Assembly: GCA_902761695.1 (NCBI GenBank)
Contig: CACWLT010000008.1
Location: 1-45,219 of the forward strand
Source: an uncultured Ruminococcus sp.
GTDB lineage: Bacteria; Bacillota; Clostridia; Oscillospirales; CAG-272
Direction: 5' to 3'
DNA length: 45,219 nucleotides
The translations under genes and the position numbers were made by a program. Shown here in pieces: positions 1 to 7,725 of the stretch. Position 1 is the stretch's first letter. Every line of letters begins with the position of its first letter. The notes beneath the pieces were generated by a model. It did not search any database and was not told where the DNA came from. It saw only the letters and a list, made by a program, of their open reading frames with translations.

Positions 1-125
1 AGGCGCGCATTGGGCACAGGGACCACAGTGGGTTTGTGCAGACAAAACTTGTTGGTTCTGTCCTATGCAAAATCATACCGTTTAGAAGCGAAACAGTATA
101 AGATTGTGCGGTTTCTCAATTATCT
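1..125. other. Left-edge intergenic stretch, nothing recognised
   Basis: I see no open reading frame with a ribosome site, no RNA gene and no clear repeat here. It may be the distal part of an intergenic region whose neighbour lies outside the window. Confidence 0.4.
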
Positions 126-131
126 GTTAAC

Positions 132-172
132 GAAAAATGACTGACACCCTGACGGGATATCAGTCATTTTTA
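132..172 (-). terminator. Terminator of the decayed tRNA-Ser copy
   Basis: Read on the minus strand, an inverted repeat (TGACTGATATCCC with a partner ending in GTCAGTCA) is followed by a run of T. Its layout copies the terminator of the intact tRNA at 330-367, but many stem bases differ while pairing is kept. This suggests an old duplication rather than a recent one. Confidence 0.65.
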
Positions 173-195
173 CGCAAAGGGTGGGATTCGAACCC
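173..195 (-). pseudogene. Remnant 3' end of a tRNA-Ser gene
   Basis: These 23 bases repeat exactly the T-arm and acceptor 3' half of the intact tRNA-Ser at 369-391. The rest of the tRNA (anticodon arm, variable arm, 5' acceptor) is missing. In its place, 198-213 is a perfect hairpin GCGCAGC-GA-GCTGCGC, followed by about 110 bases I cannot assign. Because the terminator next to it is also duplicated in altered form, the simplest reading is a tandem tRNA gene whose 5' part was lost. An attachment-site scar is the alternative. Confidence 0.6.
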
Positions 196-329
196 TTGCG
201 CAGCGAGCTGCGCGGGAAGGTTCCACGGGAGAAATACGGGGAATATTTTGCAGCGTCCGGGTAAGGTTTTGATTAAACCGTACGAAAACGTAAGAACCTT
301 CCACGTGATTTCTCACCCATCCGTTAACG

Positions 330-367
330 AAAAAAGACCAACACCCTGAAGGGTATTGATCTTTTTT
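330..367 (-). terminator. tRNA-Ser terminator
   Basis: On the minus strand, just after the tRNA 3' end, a hairpin (AAGATCAATACCC paired with GGGTGTTGGTCTT) is followed by six T. This is a standard intrinsic terminator. Confidence 0.85.
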
Positions 368-368
368 A

Positions 369-458
369 CGCAAAGGGTGGGATTCGAACCCACGGTCGGT
401 TATTAGCCGAACACACGATTTCCAGTCGTGCGCCTTAGACCAGCTCAGCCACCTTTGC
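369..458 (-). tRNA. tRNA-Ser (anticodon GGA)
   Basis: The minus strand folds as a class II tRNA of 90 nt. The acceptor pairs GCAAAGG with CCTTTGC, leaving a G discriminator as in serine tRNAs. The D-arm starts GCTGAG. The anticodon loop reads CTGGAAA, so the anticodon is GGA, decoding UCC/UCU. A long variable arm carries the stem TCGG/CCGA, and the T-loop is GGTTCGAATCC. CCA is not encoded. A consensus promoter lies 69 bases upstream (527-555) and a terminator directly downstream. Confidence 0.95.
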
Positions 459-526
459 GTGTGCTGTGTCTACGGAGACACTGTTCACTTTTTGCCGTCC
501 CGGAGTATTCCCCGAACCGCTTGACT

Positions 527-555
527 ATTATATCACGGTTCGGGGATTTTGTCAA
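527..555 (-). promoter_or_regulatory. Perfect sigma-A promoter for tRNA-Ser
   Basis: On the minus strand there is TTGACA, a 17-base spacer and TATAAT, all exact consensus. It drives the tRNA-Ser gene. The spacer (CCCCGAACCG) and the bases after the -10 (CGGTTCGGGG) form a 10-base inverted repeat that straddles the -10 box. Confidence 0.9.
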
Positions 556-597
556 GAGGTTTTAAAAAGATTTTTTATACGCGCTGCAGCGCAGTTC

Positions 598-2076
598 TTA
601 CGGATTGGCTTCGGCTTTATCCAGCTGCTTATAGAAGGTCTTGATGGTGGCGAGGGCGGATTTTTCGTTCTTTGCGTAGAAGGAGGCGAAGTCGGAATTC
701 TTATTGGTCACAACCTCGTTGCCGATGGTATAGAACAGGGCGTTGAAGCCGCCGGAGAAGCCGAAGTAATTGCCGCCGATTTCATAGGTGATGGTATCGA
801 AGAGGATATCGATCATGGCGACGGTGTCGGTGTCCCGGGCCAGCTTGCCGGTCAGGAGGACGTCGTAATAGGCGGGGATGACGGTATCGGCGCTCTCATA
901 GGACAGAAGCTCGATGACGGCGCCCACCATTTCGGGATTCCGGATAGTGGCCGGGACGCCCATGAGTCCGCCCCAGTCCAGGGAGATATAGTTTTCCTGC
1001 TGGTTATCGAACTTGGGATAGGGGAGGATGCCCAGGTCGAAGTCGATATCCCGGAACTCCACGGCGGAGGCGATGGTATCCAGGCAGAAGAGGATATTGC
1101 CTTTGGCGTACATGGAGACGCATTCCTTATCGGAGGGCGGGAACTGGATCTCGCCGGGGGTATTGGCGGCGGAATACATCTTCTCCACGATGGTATACAT
1201 TTTCTCGGTATTCATATCCAGGATGACCCGGCCGTTTTCATCCCGGGAGGTGAGGTACTGGCCGCAGCCGGTGACGAAGGACTGATATTTGGAGGTCTCC
1301 TCCGCCATCATGCCGGCGATGTCCTCGTCCTCGAACTTGCCGTTGCCGTTCTGGTCCTGGGTGACGGCGGCGGAGAGGGAGAGGAAGTTGTCCAGGGTCC
1401 ACTCGCCCTCGTAAACCAGGCCATAGGGGTCGTCCAGCTGGAATCGGGTGACCATATCCTTATTGAAGAAGATGGCATAGGGACAGGGGATCATATAGTC
1501 GGAGACGCCGTAGAGGGTTTTAGAGCCCAGGCGGAGCACGTCCATCATGTCCTGGTTCCACCACTCGGCGCCAAGGTCCACGTTGGGCAGGTCGTCGAAA
1601 TTATAGAGGACGCCGCCCGTGACCATTTCGGCGATGCCCTGGATGCAGTGGAAGAGGCCCATCTGATAGGTATCGTCCCCGGCCTGGACGGTCTTGCGGA
1701 CGGCGGTGACCACATCGGCGATATAACCGCAGTTCTCCTGGCCGATCTTGACGTTGACGGCGTCCTCCACCCGGGCCTTGCGCTCGTAGATGGCGTCGTT
1801 CATGCCGTCTCCGGTCTGTTCGTCGGCGAAGAAATACCAGCGGTAACCCTGCCATTCGGGATAGGCCGTGATAAAGTCCGCGCCGCCGAAGTCGGATTCC
1901 GGGACGTTATGGGAGGGTCGTTTATATTCGGTCTCCTCCGGTACGGAGGCGGGGGAGGGATCGCTCTGTCCGGATACGGCGGCAGAGGTATCATCTCCGG
2001 TGTTTTCTTCCCTGTTTTCGCTGCAGGCGGGGAGAAGCAGGGCGAGGAGGATTAGAAGCGATACGGCTTTTTTCAT
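598..2076 (-). CDS. Extracellular solute-binding lipoprotein (ABC sugar-type, family 1)
   Basis: This 492-residue protein starts with a lipoprotein signal (MKKAVSLLILLALLLPAC, lipobox LPAC, Cys18), so it should be anchored outside the membrane. An acidic, Ser/Thr-rich linker follows, then a periplasmic-binding fold of the type paired with carbohydrate ABC importers. The start is chosen 12 codons inside the longest frame because AAAGGAG precedes that ATG at normal spacing and the signal peptide then begins cleanly. No permease or ATPase gene is adjacent, so its partner must be elsewhere. It is a clear paralogue of the protein at 33536-35044: both share a DFGG..F block, a TGD..(N/P)DA(I/V)Y.R..RVED..NVK block and a similar C-terminal half. 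The substrate cannot be read from the sequence. Confidence 0.85.
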   Translation of the reverse strand: MKKAVSLLILLALLLPACSENREENTGDDTSAAVSGQSDPSPASVPEETEYKRPSHNVPESDFGGADFITAYPEWQGYRWYFFADEQTGDGMNDAIYERKARVEDAVNVKIGQENCGYIADVVTAVRKTVQAGDDTYQMGLFHCIQGIAEMVTGGVLYNFDDLPNVDLGAEWWNQDMMDVLRLGSKTLYGVSDYMIPCPYAIFFNKDMVTRFQLDDPYGLVYEGEWTLDNFLSLSAAVTQDQNGNGKFEDEDIAGMMAEETSKYQSFVTGCGQYLTSRDENGRVILDMNTEKMYTIVEKMYSAANTPGEIQFPPSDKECVSMYAKGNILFCLDTIASAVEFRDIDFDLGILPYPKFDNQQENYISLDWGGLMGVPATIRNPEMVGAVIELLSYESADTVIPAYYDVLLTGKLARDTDTVAMIDILFDTITYEIGGNYFGFSGGFNALFYTIGNEVVTNKNSDFASFYAKNEKSALATIKTFYKQLDKAEANP

Positions 2077-2110
2077 AAAGGAAAGCTCCTTTCGTTTGCT
2101 GGGTATATCC

Positions 2111-2139
2111 ATGATACCACAAAGCGCGGGGATGTTTGT
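2111..2139 (-). promoter_or_regulatory. Probable extended -10 promoter of the solute-binding gene
   Basis: The minus strand reads TGTGGTATCAT, an extended -10 (TGG plus TATCAT). The region 17 bases upstream (ACAAAC) is a poor -35, so recognition would rest on the extended -10. Confidence 0.5.
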
Positions 2140-2149
2140 GAATGTGGTG

Positions 2150-3718
2150 TTAATAAACGGATGGCGGGGACAGGGGGTCAGGAAGGGCGTATTCGGTATC
2201 GGCGACCTCCTCGATGAATTTGCGGTCGTGGGACACGGCGATGACGGTGCCGCCGAAATCGACCAGGATGCGGCGGATGACGGGGTTAGTCATGGGGGAG
2301 AGATTTCTTGTCGGTTCGTCGAGGAGCAGGACGTCGGAGCCCATGAGGATCATGCGGAGGAAGCAGAGCTTGGCTCTCTGGCCGCCGGAGAGTTCGCCGA
2401 TGGGACGGTTCATCTCCGCCGGGGTGAATTTGATGCTGCCCAGCCAGGTGCGGATCTTCACGGCGGCGGGTTCGGACCAGTCTCCCCGGCCGTCGTTCAG
2501 GGAGGACTGGAGAAAGGGGACGGGGGCTTCGTCCATGGGGAGGAGGTCGGGGTAGTTCTGGGGCATGAAGGCGGCGCGGATATCCCGGCGGGGGAGGAGC
2601 ATGTCGGCGATGAGGCGCATGAGGGTGGTTTTGCCGCAGCCGTTGGGGCCGGTGATGACCAGATGCTCGCCGCCGGACACGCGGAGTTTGATATTCCTCT
2701 GAAGGAGACGGCCGTCCGGGGTTTTCAGCTCGGGGAGATTCAGATCCAGAACGGTTTTGCCGGCGGGGAGGGAGGTCGGGGGAAAGTCGATCATGACGGC
2801 CTCTTCGCTGTCGATCTTTTTGGTCAGGGTCTCCTTTTCCCTCTCGAAGCGGCGCTCCATGGACTTGACGGTGTGCATTTTCTTCTTCAGGAGGCGGCCG
2901 CCGGAGGGGTTCTGGCGGGATATGGTGTTCTGCTCATGGTGGACGCGCTCGTAGATATGGCGGTAGCGTTCCATCTTTTTGTCGAAGGCAGCTCGGTCGT
3001 TTTTGGCCTCGGCGGCGGATTTTTCGATGAGGTCGGAGCGGCGGGAGACGTAATCCCGGTAGCCGGTGCGGGAGACGGTGACCTTCGGCTCGGTTTTCCG
3101 CATGATCTGCTCGATATGGATAATGGTATCAGCGCAGTTCTCCAGGAGGGTCTCGTCGTGGGAGATGAAGAGGATGGTCTCCGGGCGGGAGGCGATCCAT
3201 TCCTCCAGCCACATGAGGGAGTGCAGGTCCAGGTCTCCGGAGGGCTCGTCCAGAAGAAGGACGTCCGGTTCTTCCGTCATCATGCGGAGCAGGCGCAGCT
3301 TGACCTGCTCGCCGCCGGAGAAGGTGCCCACGGGGCGGTTCGACCAGAGGAGGTCAATATCCAGACCCACGTCCTCGGAAAGGCGGGTCAGGCGGCGGGG
3401 ATCACAGGTCTGGAAAGAGGGGGAGCGGTTCATATATTCCCAGAGAGGCAGTCCGGCGGCGTCCGGTTCGGGCTCCTGGGGCAGGTATCCGGTGACGACG
3501 CGGTTCTCCCCGCTGCCCTTTGAAACGGTGCCCTCGAATTCGGCGTAGGGGAGGATGAGGGCGGGGTCGTGGAGCAGGCGAAGAAGGGTGGACTTGCCGT
3601 TCCCTTCCTCGCCGATGAGGGCCGCGTGCTCTCCCTCCCGGGGGGTGAAGGAGAAATCCCGGATGAGGACGCGGCCGTCCTTTCTGTGGGTGACGGTGAT
3701 ATTCTGACAGCTGAGCAT
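2150..3718 (-). CDS. ABC-F family ATPase (ribosome-associated)
   Basis: This 522-residue soluble protein has two ABC domains and no membrane segment, which defines the ABC-F family of translation factors acting at the ribosomal E-site. Domain 1 has Walker A GEEGNGKS (36-43), signature SGGEQ (134-138) and Walker B LLLDEPS (154-160). A charged helical linker runs from about 200 to 310. Domain 2 has Walker A GPNGCGKT (357-364), signature SGGQR (444-448) and LLLDEPT (464-470), followed by the unusual RNLSPMTNP instead of the common HLD. That variant and the long leader RNA fit antibiotic-resistance ABC-F members better than housekeeping EttA/Uup, but the drug class is not readable. The start at 3718 has GGGAGG seven bases upstream; the longer frame would translate through parS. 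Confidence 0.88.
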   Translation of the reverse strand: MLSCQNITVTHRKDGRVLIRDFSFTPREGEHAALIGEEGNGKSTLLRLLHDPALILPYAEFEGTVSKGSGENRVVTGYLPQEPEPDAAGLPLWEYMNRSPSFQTCDPRRLTRLSEDVGLDIDLLWSNRPVGTFSGGEQVKLRLLRMMTEEPDVLLLDEPSGDLDLHSLMWLEEWIASRPETILFISHDETLLENCADTIIHIEQIMRKTEPKVTVSRTGYRDYVSRRSDLIEKSAAEAKNDRAAFDKKMERYRHIYERVHHEQNTISRQNPSGGRLLKKKMHTVKSMERRFEREKETLTKKIDSEEAVMIDFPPTSLPAGKTVLDLNLPELKTPDGRLLQRNIKLRVSGGEHLVITGPNGCGKTTLMRLIADMLLPRRDIRAAFMPQNYPDLLPMDEAPVPFLQSSLNDGRGDWSEPAAVKIRTWLGSIKFTPAEMNRPIGELSGGQRAKLCFLRMILMGSDVLLLDEPTRNLSPMTNPVIRRILVDFGGTVIAVSHDRKFIEEVADTEYALPDPLSPPSVY

Positions 3719-3753
3719 GAAAAAACCTCCCATTCTGCATAAATCTGGAATAT

Positions 3754-3769
3754 GTTTCACGTGAAACAA
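3754..3769. promoter_or_regulatory. parS centromere site
   Basis: The 16-base palindrome TGTTTCACGTGAAACA is an exact match to the consensus ParB (Spo0J) binding site. Such sites cluster around the replication origin and nucleate ParB loading and SMC recruitment. It lies in the leader of the ABC-F gene, about 35 bases before the start codon. I see no second exact copy in the window. Confidence 0.93.
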
Positions 3770-3783
3770 AAATCCGGCGGCAA

Positions 3784-3823
3784 ACGGGAGGCATGACGTA
3801 AAAAAGAGGAAAACGCCTCCCGT
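3784..3823 (-). promoter_or_regulatory. Leader hairpins of the ABC-F gene, possible attenuator
   Basis: In the ABC-F transcript, ACGGGAGGC can pair with GCCTCCCGT about 22 bases later. The same GAGG can instead pair with CCTC directly before six U, a short terminator-like stem. The two pairings exclude each other. Tiny upstream frames (MRK-stop, MRSK-stop) also lie in the leader. Long leaders with switchable hairpins are known for resistance ABC-F genes; the mechanism here is inference. Confidence 0.5.
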
Positions 3824-3927
3824 CTGCGCACAAACAACACCGGTCAGGAAAACCGGTTTCCGTCATTTACTGCGCATCGAGAGTTATTTCCTCATGTTTC
3901 CACTTCTTTCCGATTCAAGTTGACAGC

Positions 3928-3956
3928 AGTATAGCACAGGACGTCGGACTTGTCAA
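3928..3956 (-). promoter_or_regulatory. Sigma-A promoter of the ABC-F gene
   Basis: The minus strand carries TTGACA, a 17-base spacer and TATACT. Transcription would start about 200 bases before the ABC-F start codon, giving a long 5' leader that contains paired segments and parS. Confidence 0.85.
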
Positions 3957-4030
3957 GGGAGGGGGACGGGAAGTTTTTGAAAGTTCGCTTAAATTCACAA
4001 TTCCCCCTTTCATTCAGAGGAAAAATGTAT

Positions 4031-4036
4031 TATAAT
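4031..4036 (+). promoter_or_regulatory. -10 element upstream of the zapA-like gene
   Basis: A perfect TATAAT sits 43 bases before the GTG start. The -35 at the right distance is weak (TTTCAT). The promoter position argues against the longer in-frame start at 4025, which would lie upstream of the transcription start. Confidence 0.6.
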
Positions 4037-4078
4037 ATAAAGTGGACTGTTGTGCATGCGGCGGAAGGAGATCCGGCG

Positions 4079-4525
4079 GTGGCAGAGAAGAAAAGAATAT
4101 CCGTGCGGATCGCGGGCCGCTATCTGTCCATGATGACGGATGAGGACGCGGAGTCCGTAAGAGAGATCGAGAAGACCCTGAACACGCAGGTGGAAGAGCT
4201 GGGCCGGGCCAATCCCTGGATGTCGACCCGGGAGGGAAAAACGGACGCGGTGATCCTCTGCGCTTTCGAGGCCCTGTCCCGGGAGAGAGCTTCGGCGGGA
4301 AAGATCGCGGAGGCGGAACAGCGGGCCTTCGAGGCGGAGCGGCAGTACAGACGGCTCCTTGACGAATACAACCGGATCGCGGCGGGCGGCGCGTCGGCGG
4401 ATTTGCCTGCGGGTCAGGGGGATGTGTTCATGAGCGAAGAAGAGGAGGAGCACCTGCGGCAGACGATGGAGGCCATCCGAGAGAGGCTGCTGCGGATCCG
4501 GGACGGCGGGGGGACGGAAGAATGA
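4079..4525 (+). CDS. zapA: ZapA-like cell division protein
   Basis: This 148-residue protein begins KKRISVRIAGRYLSMMTDEDAESVREIEKTL in two overlapping pieces, the typical ZapA N-terminal strand-turn-helix (I.G..Y.......E.V..IA..V). A long amphipathic helix rich in Glu, Arg and Ala follows. ZapA family proteins bundle FtsZ filaments at mid-cell. The GTG start is preferred: AAGGAG is eight bases upstream and the promoter -10 lies after the longer start. It overlaps the next gene by four bases (ATGA), so the two are translationally coupled. ZapA beside a U32 peptidase gene is a common Clostridia arrangement. The C-terminal coiled region is longer than in the minimal family. Confidence 0.78.
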   Translation: MAEKKRISVRIAGRYLSMMTDEDAESVREIEKTLNTQVEELGRANPWMSTREGKTDAVILCAFEALSRERASAGKIAEAEQRAFEAERQYRRLLDEYNRIAAGGASADLPAGQGDVFMSEEEEEHLRQTMEAIRERLLRIRDGGGTEE

Positions 4526-6777
4526 CCGGGAAGAGAGGAAAAATCCCCGAGCTGCTGGCTCCCGCGGGATCGGAGGACGCATTGAAGGCGGCTCTGGCTG
4601 CGGGGGCGGACGCGGTATATTTCGGCGGATCGGCCTTTTCCAACCGGATGCGGGCGAAGAATTTCACCGACGACGGGCTGACGGAGGCCATCCGGCGGGT
4701 ACACGAGGCCGGCGCGGCGGCGCACATCACGGTGAACACCCGGGTAAGAGACCGGGAGATGGACGACGCGCTGCGGCTGGCGGAGCGGATTCTGGGCGGG
4801 TCGCCGGAGACAAGGGCGGACGCCGTCATCATCGCGGACATGGGCCTGGCGGAGGAGATCCGGAAGAGGTGGCCCCACGCGGTGTTTCACGCCTCCACGC
4901 AGACCTCCCTGGGGTCGGCGGCGGACTGCGTCGAGCTGAAAAAGAGGGGGTTCTCCCGTCTGGTACTGCCCCGGGAGCTGAACCGGGAGGAGATCGCCGC
5001 CCTGTGCGCGGGACCGCTGGAGATCGAGATTTTTATACACGGGGCCCACTGCGTTTCCCTGTCCGGGCAATGCCTGATGTCCTACTACTGCGGGGGACGG
5101 AGCGGGAACCGGGGGGAATGCGCCCAGCCCTGCCGCCTGCCGTACCGGGTTTCCGTGTCCGGAGCGGACAAGGGAGGACGGGAAAAAAGTGGTTCGGACA
5201 CACCTCTTTCTTTAGCGGATATGTGTCTGGCCGGGCGGATCGCGGACGTCTGCGGGCTGGGGGTCGATTCCCTGAAAATAGAAGGACGGCTCAAGAGCGC
5301 GGGATACGTCTGGGGGGTGACCTCGGTTTACCGGCGGCTGCTGGACGAGGGGAGAAACGCGGAGCCCGGGGAGATCCGGGAGCTGGAAGCGCTGTTTTCC
5401 CGTGGGTTCACGGACGGGTATTTTACGGGCCGGTACGGGACTATGACCGGCACACCGGGGAAGGACGATGCCGAGAAATCCTCCGGGAGCGTATCGTCCG
5501 CCGGGATCGAGAAGCTGTACGCCCGGCGGATCCGGGAAAGGACGGCGGAGCGGGAGGCCGGGCTGAAAAAGAGGCTGACGGCGGAATGTGTGATCCGGCG
5601 CGGGGAGCCCGTTTCTCTGACGCTGCGGGTTATGAATGCTCCGGAGATCTTCGGAACGGCGGCGGGTTCCCTTCCCGCGGAGGCTGTGGGCAGAGCGCTG
5701 GATGAAGAGAGCACGGCCCGGAATCTGACGAAGCTCGGCGGAACGGGGTACGATCTGGCGCCGGAGGACATCCGCTTTGCACTGGACGAGGGACTCTGGC
5801 TGCCGGCGTCCGCGTTGAACGATCTGCGGCGTCGGGCGGCGGAGGATCTTATGATCCGGGACGCGGAGGGATCTGCGGCTGATTCGGGCAAGGAAGATGC
5901 GGAAAAGCGGGGGACGGGAGGATTTGCGCCCTATGTCTTCCCCGCTCACCCTGTTGAGGTTCCGTCTTGGGAGAAGCCCGGGCGGGAGGACATGGTTCTG
6001 GAGCTGGCGGACGCGGCGCTGCTGGACGGGGATCCCGCTATTGTGAAGAAAATCCTGTCCCGCTTCTGCCGGGTATATGTGCCGGCGGAGCAGGTCGCGC
6101 AGGCAGGTAAGCGGATAAAGGAAATCCCGGCGGAGGAAGAATACGCTCTGCCGGAACTCTGCGCGGTGATGCCGGCTTTTCCGCTGTCGCCCGAGGCCGG
6201 GGATAAGCTGCTTTCCTCCCTGAAGGCTGTCGGATGCGGGCGGATCCAGGCGCACGGGATCGGCGGGGCTGCGCTTGACGGAGACTTCATAAAAGACCTG
6301 TCCTATCGCGGAAACGTGACCAACGGGGCGGCGGCGAAGTTCTACCGTGACGCGGGATTTTCCGAGATCGGACTGTCTCCGGAGCTGCCTGCCGGAGGGA
6401 TTCGTGCGCTGGCAAAGATCGGCCCCGTATCCTGCATCGCTTACGGGCGGGTTCCCGTCATGACGCTGGCCCGGTGCGTACTGAAGGAGAAAAACCGTCG
6501 GTGCCGGGGATGCGGCGGGCGGCGGGATTTCAGGAAGACGGATTTCTGCCGGGGATCGCTGACGGACCGGGTCGGGGCGGAGTTCCCCGTTTTCGGGACC
6601 GGAGACTGCGTGAACCTGGTATACAACGCCGTTCCCGTCTGGATGGGAGATCGGCTGGGCGAGATGCGGGGGGCGGTGCTGCGGTTTATGTGGACCGTGG
6701 AGAGTCCCTCGGAGATGCTGGATGTTCTCCGCCGGTATGAGCGGGGAGAGAGCGGTACGGGACGGCGGATTCAGTGA
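4522..6777 (+). CDS. Peptidase U32 family protein (RlhA/TrhP-type RNA hydroxylation factor)
   Basis: This 751-residue protein starts with the family block ELLAPAGSEDALKAAL..GADAVYFGG. The U32 signature region EIFIHGAHC..SGQC, YYCGGRSGNRGECAQPCR and DSLKIEGRLKS follow in the first 270 residues. The C-terminal 350 residues match the architecture with an added DUF3656-type domain, and a Cys cluster (RCRGCGG, DFC) lies near residues 650-680. Members of this family are annotated as proteases, but the studied ones are needed for hydroxylation of tRNA U34 or 23S rRNA C2501, with Cys-bound iron-sulfur clusters. The length is close to the RlhA-like form. It is coupled to zapA by a four-base overlap and followed 31 bases later by dut. 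Confidence 0.85.
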   Translation: MTGKRGKIPELLAPAGSEDALKAALAAGADAVYFGGSAFSNRMRAKNFTDDGLTEAIRRVHEAGAAAHITVNTRVRDREMDDALRLAERILGGSPETRADAVIIADMGLAEEIRKRWPHAVFHASTQTSLGSAADCVELKKRGFSRLVLPRELNREEIAALCAGPLEIEIFIHGAHCVSLSGQCLMSYYCGGRSGNRGECAQPCRLPYRVSVSGADKGGREKSGSDTPLSLADMCLAGRIADVCGLGVDSLKIEGRLKSAGYVWGVTSVYRRLLDEGRNAEPGEIRELEALFSRGFTDGYFTGRYGTMTGTPGKDDAEKSSGSVSSAGIEKLYARRIRERTAEREAGLKKRLTAECVIRRGEPVSLTLRVMNAPEIFGTAAGSLPAEAVGRALDEESTARNLTKLGGTGYDLAPEDIRFALDEGLWLPASALNDLRRRAAEDLMIRDAEGSAADSGKEDAEKRGTGGFAPYVFPAHPVEVPSWEKPGREDMVLELADAALLDGDPAIVKKILSRFCRVYVPAEQVAQAGKRIKEIPAEEEYALPELCAVMPAFPLSPEAGDKLLSSLKAVGCGRIQAHGIGGAALDGDFIKDLSYRGNVTNGAAAKFYRDAGFSEIGLSPELPAGGIRALAKIGPVSCIAYGRVPVMTLARCVLKEKNRRCRGCGGRRDFRKTDFCRGSLTDRVGAEFPVFGTGDCVNLVYNAVPVWMGDRLGEMRGAVLRFMWTVESPSEMLDVLRRYERGESGTGRRIQ

Positions 6778-6808
6778 GAAACGCCGGGCAGGACAGAAGG
6801 ATGAAAAT

Positions 6809-7246
6809 ATGGAGCTGAAGGTAAAGATCAAACTGCTGCGGGAGGGCGCGCGGATCCCCGTTTATCAGACGGAAGGCGCGGCCTGCTGTGATCTGACGGC
6901 GGCGGAGGCGGTGACGGTTGAGCCGGGCGGACGGGCCCTTGTTCCCACGGGGATCGCGCTGGATTTCGGAAACCGGGATTACGCGGCGCTGCTGTTCGCC
7001 CGGAGCGGTCTGGCCTCGAAGAAGGGGCTGGCTCTCTCGAACGGAGTGGGGGTCATCGATTCCGACTACCGGGGCGAGATCATGGCGGCGGTGGTCAATC
7101 TGGGGACCGAGGCCGTGGAGATTCATGCCGGGGACCGGATCGCGCAGCTGGGCTTCTTCCCCGTCTGCCGGGCGGTTTTCACGGAGGAGGACGAGCTGGA
7201 CGACACGGAGCGCTCCTCCGGCGGCTTCGGGCACACGGGTGTATGA
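6809..7246 (+). CDS. dut: dUTP diphosphatase
   Basis: At 145 residues this is a standard trimeric dUTPase, which splits dUTP to dUMP and pyrophosphate and keeps uracil out of DNA. All five motifs are present in order: CCDLTAAE (1), RSGLASKKGL (2), NGVGVIDSDYRGEI (3), GDRIAQLGF (4) and RSSGGFGHTG (5). The ATG at 6809 is chosen because AGAAGGA is about eight bases upstream and the family starts here; an ATG at 6801 runs into a stop. It is probably the last gene of the zapA-U32-dut unit and is followed by repeat A1. Confidence 0.95.
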   Translation: MELKVKIKLLREGARIPVYQTEGAACCDLTAAEAVTVEPGGRALVPTGIALDFGNRDYAALLFARSGLASKKGLALSNGVGVIDSDYRGEIMAAVVNLGTEAVEIHAGDRIAQLGFFPVCRAVFTEEDELDDTERSSGGFGHTGV

Positions 7247-7254
7247 TCGGGGTT

Positions 7255-7438
7255 TATACTAAATCCTTTTAAAGGGGATACGCGGCTTCTTGAAAGAAGC
7301 CTGGCAAGAACTTTAAAAATTCCCTGGTGCAGCTATCTTCTCAAAGTGCAGCACGGGGTAATGTACAGCGCATCTTTTCAGATTTTGTTTTTTCATACAC
7401 ATTAGTAAAACTTCTTTTTTAGGTTGAGAAGAGTGTTA
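7255..7438 (-). repeat. Family A MITE-like repeat, copy A1
   Basis: This is copy 1 of 7, in minus orientation by my convention, beginning eight bases after the dut stop. It carries the perfect hairpin GGCTTCTTGAAAGAAGCC, the conserved core GTGCAGCACGGGGTAA and ends resembling TATACTA and GTTGAGAAGAGTGT. The GAGCAGC hairpin of other copies is missing. No protein is encoded. Confidence 0.8.
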
Positions 7439-7459
7439 ATCAATAAGTGAGGCGGAAAC

Positions 7460-7720
7460 ATGAAGGGACACTTCTGGCTGAATCTGTTTCTGATTCTGGT
7501 GGGCGTGGTGATCGGCTCCATGGCGGCGGACATGACCGTGGGGATTTCCTGGCTGAAATGGCTCTCCTACGGGCTGGAGTTCGGGACGGAATCGCCGCTG
7601 GTGCTGAATCTGAATTTACTGCAGCTGACCTTCGGGATCAGCATAAAAATCACGGTTTCGATGATTCTGTTCATCGCCCTGTCCCTGCTCACGGGACGGG
7701 TGATCACGCGGGAGAAGTGA
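7460..7720 (+). CDS. DUF4321 small membrane protein
   Basis: This 86-residue protein has two hydrophobic helices (about 6-26 and 56-78) separated by a short loop with SWLKWLSYGLEFG, and a basic C-terminus. This matches DUF4321 proteins, which in Clostridia are encoded immediately before maf, as here (five bases before the next start). A weak GAGGCGG site precedes the ATG. Function is unknown; the context with maf and mreBCD suggests the cell envelope or division. Confidence 0.8.
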   Translation: MKGHFWLNLFLILVGVVIGSMAADMTVGISWLKWLSYGLEFGTESPLVLNLNLLQLTFGISIKITVSMILFIALSLLTGRVITREK

Positions 7721-7725
7721 GTGGG

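Noticed and set aside
173..391. Attachment-site pair of an integrated element
   Set aside because: The direct repeats are only 196 bases apart, with no integrase or cargo, and the terminator is duplicated too. A decayed tandem tRNA fits better.
466..2055. Long plus-strand open frame opposite the first lipoprotein gene
   Set aside because: It is the complement of a well-supported gene, full of Gly/Val/Asp from high GC, with no ribosome site or family match. The same holds for 1868-3523 plus and 20310-22472 minus.
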